Positions 1 through 6,066 of a stretch of 12,054 nt of DNA are shown piece after piece. The stretch comes from Planctomycetota bacterium (GTDB lineage: Bacteria; Planctomycetota; Phycisphaerae; Sedimentisphaerales; Anaerobacaceae): contig JAFNGF010000149.1 of assembly GCA_017885385.1 (NCBI GenBank), positions 1,408 through 13,461 on the forward strand, in the 5' to 3' direction. The position numbers were made by a program, and so were the translations under genes. Under the pieces are notes generated by a model. The model saw only the letters and a program-made list of their open reading frames with translations, was not told the origin of the DNA and did not search any database. Position 1 is the stretch's first letter, and each line of letters opens with the position of its first letter.

Positions 1-765
1 TGGCATGGGGTACACAACGTGGTGGGCGTCGACTCGGTGAAGGCACACGCACTTTGCGTCCGAGCGGCCAGGAAGGCGGGGGGCTTGGTCGCGCCGCCGC
101 TCTATGGTGGTGTCGGCGGCGTGGACCAGCCGCATACGTTCGTCATGGAGCCGGAAGACAGTGTCTTCTCCAAGCTCCTTCGGCCATGGCTTGAGCAGCT
201 CTGCCGAGAAATGGCCCGTGACGGATTCCGTGCGATCATCATTCTCACCGGCCACTACGGTGCGGCACAGCAGATAGTGGTGCGCGAAACGGCGGTTCGC
301 ATGAGCCGTGCTTTGGGAATTCCTGTGCTCGGCACGCCTGAGTATATGCTCGCACTGGATGTAGGCTATACCGGTGATCACGGAGCATGGGGTGAGACCT
401 CGCTCATGATGCACCTCTATCCGGGGACAGTCGACCTTTCGCAGCTTGGCGAGCCTCCGCATAAAGGCGTGGGAGGGCGCGACCCGAAAAAAGAAGCTTC
501 AGCCGAAGACGGACGCCTAATCGCTGAAACGATAGTCTCACGACTTGCGGTGCTGGCACAAAAAATGCCGACCTGGGACTATAAGACGCTCGATAGTTTC
601 ATCGACGCCGAGGCGACGCTTGTCGCCAAGCAGCTGTCAGCGCCGAGGGGCAAAGATGCCATCTGGACCGCTTGGCGTAACATAGGCCGCGCTATGCGTG
701 ATTATGGCAAGCAGCTTGCTGAAGGGCGTTTCGAGGAGATCAAAACCTCGGTCGCTGAATTGTAG
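1..765 (+). CDS. creatininase-family amidohydrolase, 5' end cut by window edge
   Basis: The reading frame is open to the first base, so this is the C-terminal part (254 visible residues) of a longer gene. The GTG codons near positions 19-22 are probably internal, because the first visible residues (WHGVHNVVGVD) already belong to the metal-binding N-terminal motif of the family, which normally reads E-x-H-G followed by a conserved Asp. Further family ligands are visible in TGHYG and in GDHGAWGETS, where His and Glu would bind the two metal ions. The family hydrolyses cyclic or linear amides (creatinine, and formamides in riboflavin/F420-type pathways); the substrate here cannot be told. The visible part has no membrane segment; the missing N-terminus could hold a signal. 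It is followed by a 180-nt gap with its own promoter, so it is probably not co-transcribed with the next gene. Confidence 0.85.
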   Translation, partial: WHGVHNVVGVDSVKAHALCVRAARKAGGLVAPPLYGGVGGVDQPHTFVMEPEDSVFSKLLRPWLEQLCREMARDGFRAIIILTGHYGAAQQIVVRETAVRMSRALGIPVLGTPEYMLALDVGYTGDHGAWGETSLMMHLYPGTVDLSQLGEPPHKGVGGRDPKKEASAEDGRLIAETIVSRLAVLAQKMPTWDYKTLDSFIDAEATLVAKQLSAPRGKDAIWTAWRNIGRAMRDYGKQLAEGRFEEIKTSVAEL

Positions 766-859
766 CCTGTGAGCTGCCTTGTCAGCGAAGGTTTGTCGTG
801 CCTTCAGTCAGCCCACCAATGGGGTGTTGACCTCACTAATGGACTGGCTGCGCTCGGTG

Positions 860-888
860 TTGCTTCGCTGCCTGTTGTGTGTTAGAAT
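860..888 (+). promoter_or_regulatory. possible extended -10 sigma70-type promoter for the GH5 gene
   Basis: TTGCTT (860-865) and TAGAAT (883-888) are separated by 17 nt, and a TGT triplet directly before the -10 box makes it an extended -10 element. The -35 box is weak (3 of 6 consensus bases), the -10 strong (5 of 6). Transcription would start near 895, leaving a leader of about 50 nt before the GH5 start. The rest of the gap 766-945 shows no convincing terminator, only a weak GAAGG/CCTTC pairing near 788-803. Consensus matching by eye only. Confidence 0.4.
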
Positions 889-945
889 GTGGGCTGGTTT
901 TGGAATAGCGCTTTATCAGATTCTTGAATAGTGGAGGCTCATACG

Positions 946-2016
946 ATGCGTAAAAGAAACCCATTGTGCTCTTGGTTGTACCCTTGTGCAGTCTTTGTGC
1001 TCTTACTTCTGGCGGTAGATTGGCCGGTTACAATTCTGGCGGGTCAGCGAACCGGAGTCGATCCCTTTGTTCAAAATCGTAAGCTCGGACGCGGCGTAAA
1101 CATCATCGGATATGACCCAATATGGCGTTCCCCGAGTAGGGGCCCTGATCGGGCTATGGATAAGGCCCGCTTCAAGGCCCGGTATTTCCGCATGATAAAA
1201 GACGCGGGGTTTGCCGGCGTGCGAATCAACCTGCATCCTTTTCGCTATACAACTGCGGACAAAGACTACGCCCTGGCGGATTCCTGGTGGCAAGTTTTGG
1301 ATTGGGCGGTCAAAAACGCTTTGCAGAGTGACTTGATGGTTATTCTGGATATGCATGAATTCGGTGCAATGGGCAACGATCCGGAAGGAAACAAGGATAA
1401 GTTTCTGGCGTTCTGGCGTCAGGTTTCCCAGCGTTTTCAGGACGCCCCTGACAACGTCCTATTCGAGATACTGAATGAGCCCAGCCGAAAACTGACTCCG
1501 CAGATGTGGAACCAGTACATGCGCGAGGCCTTGGCCATTATTCGTAAGACCAATCCTGTCCGGACGGTTATCATCGGACCAGCCAATTATAATTCTATCG
1601 GCCATCTTGGCGAACTGGAGCTGCCCGAGGATGATCGGAACATCATTGTGACGGTCCACTATTACTCGCCTATGGATTTCACCCACCAGGGCGCCGCCTG
1701 GGCCGGTCGTAAGGATAAAACGGGCGTCGAGTGGAAGGGCACCGACCAGGAGAAAGCGGCTGTCGAAGGTGACTTCGCGAAGGCCCAGGCCTGGGCAAAG
1801 GAGCACAACAGGCCTATATTCTTGGGCGAATTTGGCGTTTATGACAAAGCGCCGATGGACTCGCGGGTCCGTTATCTGAAGTTTGTCACTGCCGCAGCGG
1901 AGAAGCTCGGCTGGAGCTGGGCATATTGGCAGTTTGATAGTGATTTTATCCTGTATGACATCAACAACGAAAGATGGGTTGAGCCTATTCGGGATGCCTT
2001 GATACCGAGGCAATAG
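946..2016 (+). CDS. secreted glycoside hydrolase family 5 (cellulase-like)
   Basis: A 356-residue (beta/alpha)8-barrel glycosidase with an N-terminal signal: MRKR followed by a hydrophobic stretch at about residues 15-33. Family landmarks in order are GVRINLHPF (conserved Arg), DMHEF, ILNEPS with the acid/base Glu178, TVHYYSP, and the nucleophile Glu295 in FLGEFGVY, then the WAYWQFDSDF strand with aromatic residues lining the cleft. GH5 enzymes cleave beta-1,4-glucans, mannans and related chains with retention; the exact substrate and subfamily cannot be fixed by eye. The ATG at 946 is chosen because GGAGG (933-937) sits 8 nt before it; the GTG at 931 would overlap that ribosome-binding site. 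No carbohydrate-binding module is present, so it is a single-domain enzyme acting outside the cytoplasm. It is followed after 64 nt by the cupin gene, with hairpins in between. Confidence 0.9.
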   Translation: MRKRNPLCSWLYPCAVFVLLLLAVDWPVTILAGQRTGVDPFVQNRKLGRGVNIIGYDPIWRSPSRGPDRAMDKARFKARYFRMIKDAGFAGVRINLHPFRYTTADKDYALADSWWQVLDWAVKNALQSDLMVILDMHEFGAMGNDPEGNKDKFLAFWRQVSQRFQDAPDNVLFEILNEPSRKLTPQMWNQYMREALAIIRKTNPVRTVIIGPANYNSIGHLGELELPEDDRNIIVTVHYYSPMDFTHQGAAWAGRKDKTGVEWKGTDQEKAAVEGDFAKAQAWAKEHNRPIFLGEFGVYDKAPMDSRVRYLKFVTAAAEKLGWSWAYWQFDSDFILYDINNERWVEPIRDALIPRQ

Positions 2017-2039
2017 GAATTTTGGAACCTGTCCCGAGC

Positions 2040-2070
2040 GAATCCGAGGGATTCCCGGCCAGAGGCCGGG
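2040..2070 (+). promoter_or_regulatory. two tandem hairpins directly before the cupin ribosome-binding site
   Basis: GAATCC-GAG-GGATTC (2040-2054) and CCCGGCC-AGA-GGCCGGG (2054-2070) are two perfect short hairpins, with 6- and 7-bp stems and 3-nt loops, placed end to end. The second ends exactly where the GGAGG ribosome-binding site of the cupin gene begins (2071-2075). There is no T-run after them, so they are not a classic intrinsic terminator. They could stabilise the GH5 mRNA 3' end, tune cupin translation, or be a dispersed palindromic element. Confidence 0.5.
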
Positions 2071-2080
2071 GGAGGTGTCT

Positions 2081-2578
2081 ATGTTTGCAAGAATGGCATG
2101 TTTGTTATCGTTAGTCGTTTTATGCGGCGCCGGTTTCAGCTCGGCCTTTTTCCTGGGATATCGCGTTTACGCAACCGAGGCGGAACCAAAGCCCTTGAAG
2201 TCACAGGTCGTCAACTGGGACGATGCCCAATTGCAGCAGGCGGATTGGGGCCAGATGCGTACATATTTCCGAGGCGAGACGCACGGCACAAAAGATATAC
2301 TCGGGGCAGTAGCGGTGGTTGAGCCGGGCAAAGCGGTTCATCGAGCGCATCGGCACGCTCAAGAGGAATACCTGATTTTGGTTGCCGGTTCCGGGACGTG
2401 GTCTCTGGCTGGGAAAGAGTTTCCCGCAAGGCGTGGTGACATCCTTTATGCCGAGCCATGGGTTTATCACGGGCTTACAAATACCAGCGATGAGCAGTTG
2501 ATTTTCGTTGTCGTTAGGTACAATCCGAAAGGCGTGAAGATTCCGCCGCGACCGGACAGCCGGGCGGACGAACAGTAG
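2081..2578 (+). CDS. small secreted cupin-domain protein
   Basis: A 165-residue protein with an N-terminal hydrophobic signal (about residues 5-30) and one cupin barrel. Motif 1 is visible as GKAVHRAHRHAQEEYLILVAG, with metal ligands His90, His92 and Glu96; motif 2 is GDILYAEPWVYHGLTN, supplying the fourth ligand His. All four usual ligands are therefore present. Single-domain cupins of this type are often sugar isomerases, epimerases or sugar-binding sensors, but the sequence does not say which. The ATG at 2081 is preferred over the GTG at 2075, because GGAGG at 2071-2075 overlaps that GTG and lies 5 nt before the ATG. Its position between a glycosidase and a sugar oxidoreductase suggests a carbohydrate-linked role outside the cytoplasm. 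Confidence 0.85.
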   Translation: MFARMACLLSLVVLCGAGFSSAFFLGYRVYATEAEPKPLKSQVVNWDDAQLQQADWGQMRTYFRGETHGTKDILGAVAVVEPGKAVHRAHRHAQEEYLILVAGSGTWSLAGKEFPARRGDILYAEPWVYHGLTNTSDEQLIFVVVRYNPKGVKIPPRPDSRADEQ

Positions 2579-2589
2579 GCTGCCAGCGC

Positions 2590-2642
2590 GTTTAGCCGTC
2601 GCCGGTACGGCGACGGACCCCGCGATGAATCGCGGGGCTAAC
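2590..2642 (+). repeat. double-hairpin dispersed repeat, copy 1
   Basis: A 52-nt unit (2590-2641) that recurs at 2664-2715 with four differences and no gaps. It holds two hairpins, one with an 8-9 bp stem (CCGTCGCC at 2596-2603 pairs with GGCGACGG at 2609-2616) and one with CCCCGCG (2618-2624) pairing with CGCGGGG (2631-2637) around the loop ATGAAT. The ends GTTTAGC and GCTAAC are themselves inverted repeats and could close the whole unit into a three-way junction. It lies between the cupin stop and the next gene. Confidence 0.8.
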
Positions 2643-2663
2643 CTACCCGAGAAAGTGGGCAAA

Positions 2664-2717
2664 GTTTAGCCGTCGCCGGGACGGCGACGCACCCTGCGAT
2701 GAATCGCAGGGCTAAAC
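2664..2717 (+). repeat. double-hairpin dispersed repeat, copy 2
   Basis: Second copy, 74 nt downstream in the same orientation. Its outer arms GTTTAGC (2664-2670) and GCTAAAC (2711-2717) are a perfect 7-bp inverted repeat. In the second hairpin the C-G pair 2621/2634 of copy 1 is changed to T-A at 2695/2708, so both sides changed and pairing is kept. The other two differences are one in the loop of the first hairpin (2680) and one at its terminal pair (2690). It ends 27 nt before the oxidoreductase start. Confidence 0.8.
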
Positions 2718-2744
2718 GACCGGCCCTGACGGGGAGAACAGCAA

Positions 2745-4205
2745 ATGACATCTCAATTCAGCCGTCGCAGTTTTCTTAGGAACACGGCACTTGGTGGGGT
2801 AGGTCTGTTGATCCTCAAAGACAGCCGTGCCGCTGGCAGTTACCAGGCCAATGAAAAGCTCAACGTGGCTCTGGTGGGTGTCGGCGGACGCGGCGTGTGG
2901 TTCGTAGACACGATTCCGCGGATGGAGAATGTGGTTGCCCTGTGCGATGTGGATAGCCGCAGAATAGACGAGGCGTTTAAGCGGTGGCAGGAAAGTGCCG
3001 AACGTTACGCGGCCTCGCCGCACGATTGGGAGCGCAAGGCAGCCGAGAGCTACAAGCACCTAACCGAGACCAAGCCGAAAACGTATCGGGACTTTCGCCG
3101 GATGCTGGATGAAATGGGCAAGGAAATCGACGCAGTCATTGTTGCTACGCCGGACCATACCCACGCCGCAGCATCCGCTGCTGCCATCAAGGCTGGCAAA
3201 CATGTCTTCTGCGAGAAACCGCTCACCCGCGCGGTCGGTGAATCCCGCGCGTTGAGGGAGCTGGCCCGCAAACACAAGGTGGCGACATCTATGGGTAACC
3301 AGGGCACCGCAAGCGGGCAGTTCCGCCGGGCCTTGGAGCTGATCCGCGATGGCACGATCGGCCAGATTAAAGAGGTGCACGTCTGGAACTCCGGCGGCGG
3401 TGCGGACCGCAAACAGCCGCCAGGAGAGAAGCCTGTGCCGGACTGGCTGGATTGGGAACTATGGCTTGGCCCGGCGGCTTTCCGTCCCTACCATCCGGAG
3501 TGGCTGCAGCGCAATCTCTGGCGTGACTTCGGCACCTGCCAGCTCGGCAACTGGGCCTCGCATAGCGCCAACCTGGCGTTCATGGCCATGAAGGTGCACG
3601 AACTCTGGCTTGCCAACCAGACTAAAGACTCTCGCCCTGTCATCCGTGTTGAAGCGAAATGCTCCGGGATCAATAAGCTCTCGTTCCCACGCTGGGAGAT
3701 AGTGGCGTGGGAGATACCGGCGCGCACCGAGTTCCAGCCGATCACCTTAACTTGGCACAACGGCGCCGCTCCCGGCAGTCGAGACCTCATTGAGGGCCTG
3801 CTGGGTGACGGGCTCGACTGGGGCGACAAAAAGGAAAAGAAGTGGATGGACCACGCCGGGGCCATCATCGTGGGAACAAAAGGCACGATCCATGCCACCG
3901 GCCACAACGCGACCTTCCGCTTGCTGCCTGAAGAGCAGTTCAAGAACATCGAGAAGGACAGACCAAAAACTGTGGATCAGTCGCGCGGGCACGAGATGGA
4001 CTGGTTCATCGCGTGCCGAGGGGGCAAGCCGGCCTGGGCGAACTTTGACTACGCATCGGCGCTCAACGAGTTCCTTATGCTCGGCAACGTGGCTACCCAG
4101 TTTGAGGGCAAGCTCGATTTTGATCCAGTCGCCATGAAAATCGTCAATAACGCCCAGGCCGATGCGCTGTTGCGGCCGGAATACCGCCAGGGTTGGTCTC
4201 TGTAA
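2745..4205 (+). CDS. Tat-exported Gfo/Idh/MocA-family oxidoreductase
   Basis: A 486-residue NAD(P)-dependent sugar dehydrogenase-type protein. It starts with a Tat signal (SRRSFLRNTALGG, residues 6-18, then a hydrophobic run), so it is exported folded with its cofactor. The Rossmann domain begins with VALVGVGGRG (residues 41-50); ATPDHTH and CEKPLT follow, with the family's catalytic Lys158 in the EKP motif. His273 in LGNWASHSAN is the likely second catalytic residue in the C-terminal alpha/beta domain. Members oxidise or reduce hydroxyl groups of sugars and cyclitols, often at C3; substrate unknown here. The start ATG is preceded by GGGGAG 8 nt upstream. The 13-nt gap to the ThuA gene points to an operon; the pairing of Gfo/Idh/MocA with ThuA is known from trehalose 3-keto metabolism (thuAB), though that substrate is not shown here. 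Confidence 0.93.
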   Translation: MTSQFSRRSFLRNTALGGVGLLILKDSRAAGSYQANEKLNVALVGVGGRGVWFVDTIPRMENVVALCDVDSRRIDEAFKRWQESAERYAASPHDWERKAAESYKHLTETKPKTYRDFRRMLDEMGKEIDAVIVATPDHTHAAASAAAIKAGKHVFCEKPLTRAVGESRALRELARKHKVATSMGNQGTASGQFRRALELIRDGTIGQIKEVHVWNSGGGADRKQPPGEKPVPDWLDWELWLGPAAFRPYHPEWLQRNLWRDFGTCQLGNWASHSANLAFMAMKVHELWLANQTKDSRPVIRVEAKCSGINKLSFPRWEIVAWEIPARTEFQPITLTWHNGAAPGSRDLIEGLLGDGLDWGDKKEKKWMDHAGAIIVGTKGTIHATGHNATFRLLPEEQFKNIEKDRPKTVDQSRGHEMDWFIACRGGKPAWANFDYASALNEFLMLGNVATQFEGKLDFDPVAMKIVNNAQADALLRPEYRQGWSL

Positions 4206-4218
4206 GAAGGGCTCTGCT

Positions 4219-5442
4219 ATGAAAATGCAAAATCGCATATTTCTGTGCTTGCTTGTCACCGTAGCGCTGTCGTGCAGATTATTTGCTGCCGAGCAGATTC
4301 CCGCGCAGCAGGCCAAGAAGATCGCCGAAGCTGCGCCGGCCAAGGCTCGTGCCGTTCCCACGAAGCCTCGGCGAGTGCTCATCTGGATCACGCCGGCGCA
4401 CCTGATGGAAAAAGACCCGCACAAGGGCTACTGCATCCCCTACGGCACCGCCGCGTTCGAGACCCTTGGCAAGAAGACCGGCGCGTTTGAGCCGGTCGTG
4501 AGCGGTGACCTGGCTATGTATCTGCCGGAGAATATCCGGCAGTTCGATGCCATCGTTATGAACAATAGCTCCGGCCCATGGATCACGCCGACCGATGCCG
4601 ACATGGCCAAGGAGGCGTTCAAGAAGTACGGCACAGACAAGGCCGCCGTCGAGCAGGTCCTGCGCAAGAGCCTGGTGGATTATGTAGCCGGCGGAGGGGG
4701 CCTCATGGCGATCCATTACGCCATTGGCGCCAACCGGCACTGGCCGCAGTTCCAGCAACTGCTCGGCGCCACCTTCACGGGACATCCCTGGAACGAAGAG
4801 GTGGGCATCACGGTGGAAGAGCCGGCGCATCCTCTGGTAGCAGCGTTTAGCGGAAAGGATTTCCGGCTTGCGGACGAGATATTTCAGTATGGTGATCCGT
4901 ATGACCGCGGCAGGGTACGCGTGCTGCTGTCGCTCGATCCGGAACGGACGAACATGGGCGTAAAGTGGATTAACCGCAAAGACAACGATTTCGCTCTGGC
5001 CTGGGTTAAGACCTACGGCAAAGGCCGTATTTTCTATACATCCTTTGGACATCGGACCGAGCTTTATTGGAATCCAGAACTGCTGAAGTTCTACCTCGAT
5101 GCCGTCCAATTCGCCGGCGGCGATTTGCAAGCGCCGACGGCTCCGCGTGCCGCGCGCCCAGTGAAGCGCGCGCCTGGGCCGACGCCGCCAGAAGCCACAG
5201 CCGGGAAAATGAGGGCAAGGAGTGTCCCCTCACCGGCGGAGGAGCAGATTCGGCAGATCGAAGCTGCTGCTCCGGACGAAGCGCCGGCCAAGCCCGCAAA
5301 ACCGCGCAAGGTGCTCGTCTGGGGCCACACATGGACGCACCAGCCGAATCCTTACGCCGAGAAGGCGCTGGAAATAGTTGGTCGTAAAACCGGCGCTTTT
5401 GAGGCCACGGTCAGCGATGACCCGCGTTTACTACATGGGTGA
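4219..5442 (+). CDS. secreted tandem ThuA-domain protein, first part (frameshifted)
   Basis: A signal peptide (residues 1-24, cleavage near LFA-AE) is followed by an Ala/Pro/Lys linker and a complete ThuA domain at about residues 50-303, with VLIWITPAH, QFDAIVMNN, GLMAIHYAIGA, LGATFTGHPW, ADEIFQYG and RIFYTSFGHR. A second Pro/Ala-rich linker leads at about residue 361 into a second ThuA domain (KPRKVLVWGHTWTH), which breaks off at a TGA at 5440. The missing remainder is in the +1 frame from about 5420, so this was one gene of roughly 612 codons. ThuA domains have a class I glutamine amidotransferase-like fold and are linked to keto-sugar metabolism; the reaction is not firmly known to me. The ATG at 4219 is chosen because AGAAGG lies 8 nt before it; the longer frame from 4162 would overlap the preceding gene. 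It begins 13 nt after that gene and is probably translated from the same mRNA. Confidence 0.85.
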   Translation: MKMQNRIFLCLLVTVALSCRLFAAEQIPAQQAKKIAEAAPAKARAVPTKPRRVLIWITPAHLMEKDPHKGYCIPYGTAAFETLGKKTGAFEPVVSGDLAMYLPENIRQFDAIVMNNSSGPWITPTDADMAKEAFKKYGTDKAAVEQVLRKSLVDYVAGGGGLMAIHYAIGANRHWPQFQQLLGATFTGHPWNEEVGITVEEPAHPLVAAFSGKDFRLADEIFQYGDPYDRGRVRVLLSLDPERTNMGVKWINRKDNDFALAWVKTYGKGRIFYTSFGHRTELYWNPELLKFYLDAVQFAGGDLQAPTAPRAARPVKRAPGPTPPEATAGKMRARSVPSPAEEQIRQIEAAAPDEAPAKPAKPRKVLVWGHTWTHQPNPYAEKALEIVGRKTGAFEATVSDDPRLLHG

Positions 5443-6055
5443 TCGTCTGCCGCAATTCGACGCGCTGGTGATGAACAACATTCACGAGCCTGACCCGTTC
5501 CTGCCCGATGATTTCGGCCAGCGCACCGATGAGCAGAAGGCCGCCGCTCGGCAATTTGACGCGGCTGTGAAGCAGAGCATCGTTGATTATGTGCGCGGCG
5601 GCAAAGGCATCGTGGGTATTCATGCCGCCACCGCGGCTTTGCAAAATTGGCCCGAATACGGCCAGATGATGGGCGGCTACTACAGCGGGCACATCTACCA
5701 GGAGGTGGCCATCAAGCTGGACGACCCACAGCACCCGGTGAACGCCTGCTTTGGCGGCAAGCCGTTGCGCATCAATGACGAGGTTTACATCTTCGGCGAG
5801 CCTTATTCACGCCAGAGACTCCACGTTTTACTGAGCCTCGACCTGGAGCGAATGGCTGATCCGGGCAAGCGATCTGACAAGGACTACGCTGTCTCCTGGC
5901 TCTCTCAGTACGGGCAAGGGCGTGTCTTTTACACCACGTTGGGTCACGCCGCCGATACTTACTGGAACCCGCTCTTTCTGCGCCATGTGCTGGCTGGAAT
6001 TCAATTCGCAGTCGGTGATTGTCCACAGATTACACAGATTCCACCGGAAAGGTAG
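5417..6055 (+). CDS. ThuA domain, second part of the frameshifted tandem ThuA gene
   Basis: This frame continues the second ThuA domain: LPQFDALVMNN, GIVGIHAATAALQNWPEYG, MGGYYSGHIYQEV, NDEVYIFGEPYS and RVFYTTLGHA all match the first domain in order. On its own it lacks the first strands of the domain and a signal peptide, and the ATG at 5417 has no good ribosome-binding site. It is therefore best read as the 3' part of the gene starting at 4219. Deleting a single base in the CCCGCG stretch (5421-5426) would join the frames and give a spacing between SDD and QFD identical to that in the first domain (10 residues). The last residues (PQITQIPPER) come from a CACAGATT-type repeat, not from the ThuA fold. 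Confidence 0.75.
   Translation: MTRVYYMGDRLPQFDALVMNNIHEPDPFLPDDFGQRTDEQKAAARQFDAAVKQSIVDYVRGGKGIVGIHAATAALQNWPEYGQMMGGYYSGHIYQEVAIKLDDPQHPVNACFGGKPLRINDEVYIFGEPYSRQRLHVLLSLDLERMADPGKRSDKDYAVSWLSQYGQGRVFYTTLGHAADTYWNPLFLRHVLAGIQFAVGDCPQITQIPPER
6022..6046 (+). repeat. CACAGATT-type short tandem/dispersed repeat
   Basis: CACAGATTA followed by CACAGATTC (tandem 9-nt units at about 6024-6041) lies at the very end of the ThuA frame and just before the ribosome-binding site of the next gene. It encodes PQITQI in one frame. I recall such CACAGATT runs as dispersed repeats in planctomycete-type genomes; only one locus is seen in this window. Confidence 0.5.
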
Positions 6056-6066
6056 GGAGGTCAAAA

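Noticed and set aside
2201..2662. 153-codon minus-strand frame over the cupin gene and repeat
   Set aside because: The plus-strand cupin has all four metal ligands; the antisense frame runs through the hairpin repeat and has no motif.
2590..2717. CRISPR array
   Set aside because: Only two units, each with strong internal double hairpins and just a 22-nt spacer; no cas genes nearby.
3747..4424. 225-codon minus-strand frame spanning the oxidoreductase/ThuA junction
   Set aside because: It crosses two confidently identified plus-strand genes and shows no family motif.
4279..5130. 283-codon open frame on the minus strand across the ThuA gene
   Set aside because: It is fully antisense to a gene with clear ThuA motifs, has no recognisable domain, and long antisense frames are common in GC-rich genes.
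5416..5442. Programmed +1 frameshift in the ThuA gene
   Set aside because: The overlap lacks a slow or stop codon at the shift point and a known slippery pattern; the zero frame simply runs about 15 nt further to a TGA. An insertion or sequencing error is simpler.
4219..6055. Naming the gene thuA (trehalose utilisation)
   Set aside because: The domain is shared by many proteins of different function, and no trehalose transporter or regulator is present.
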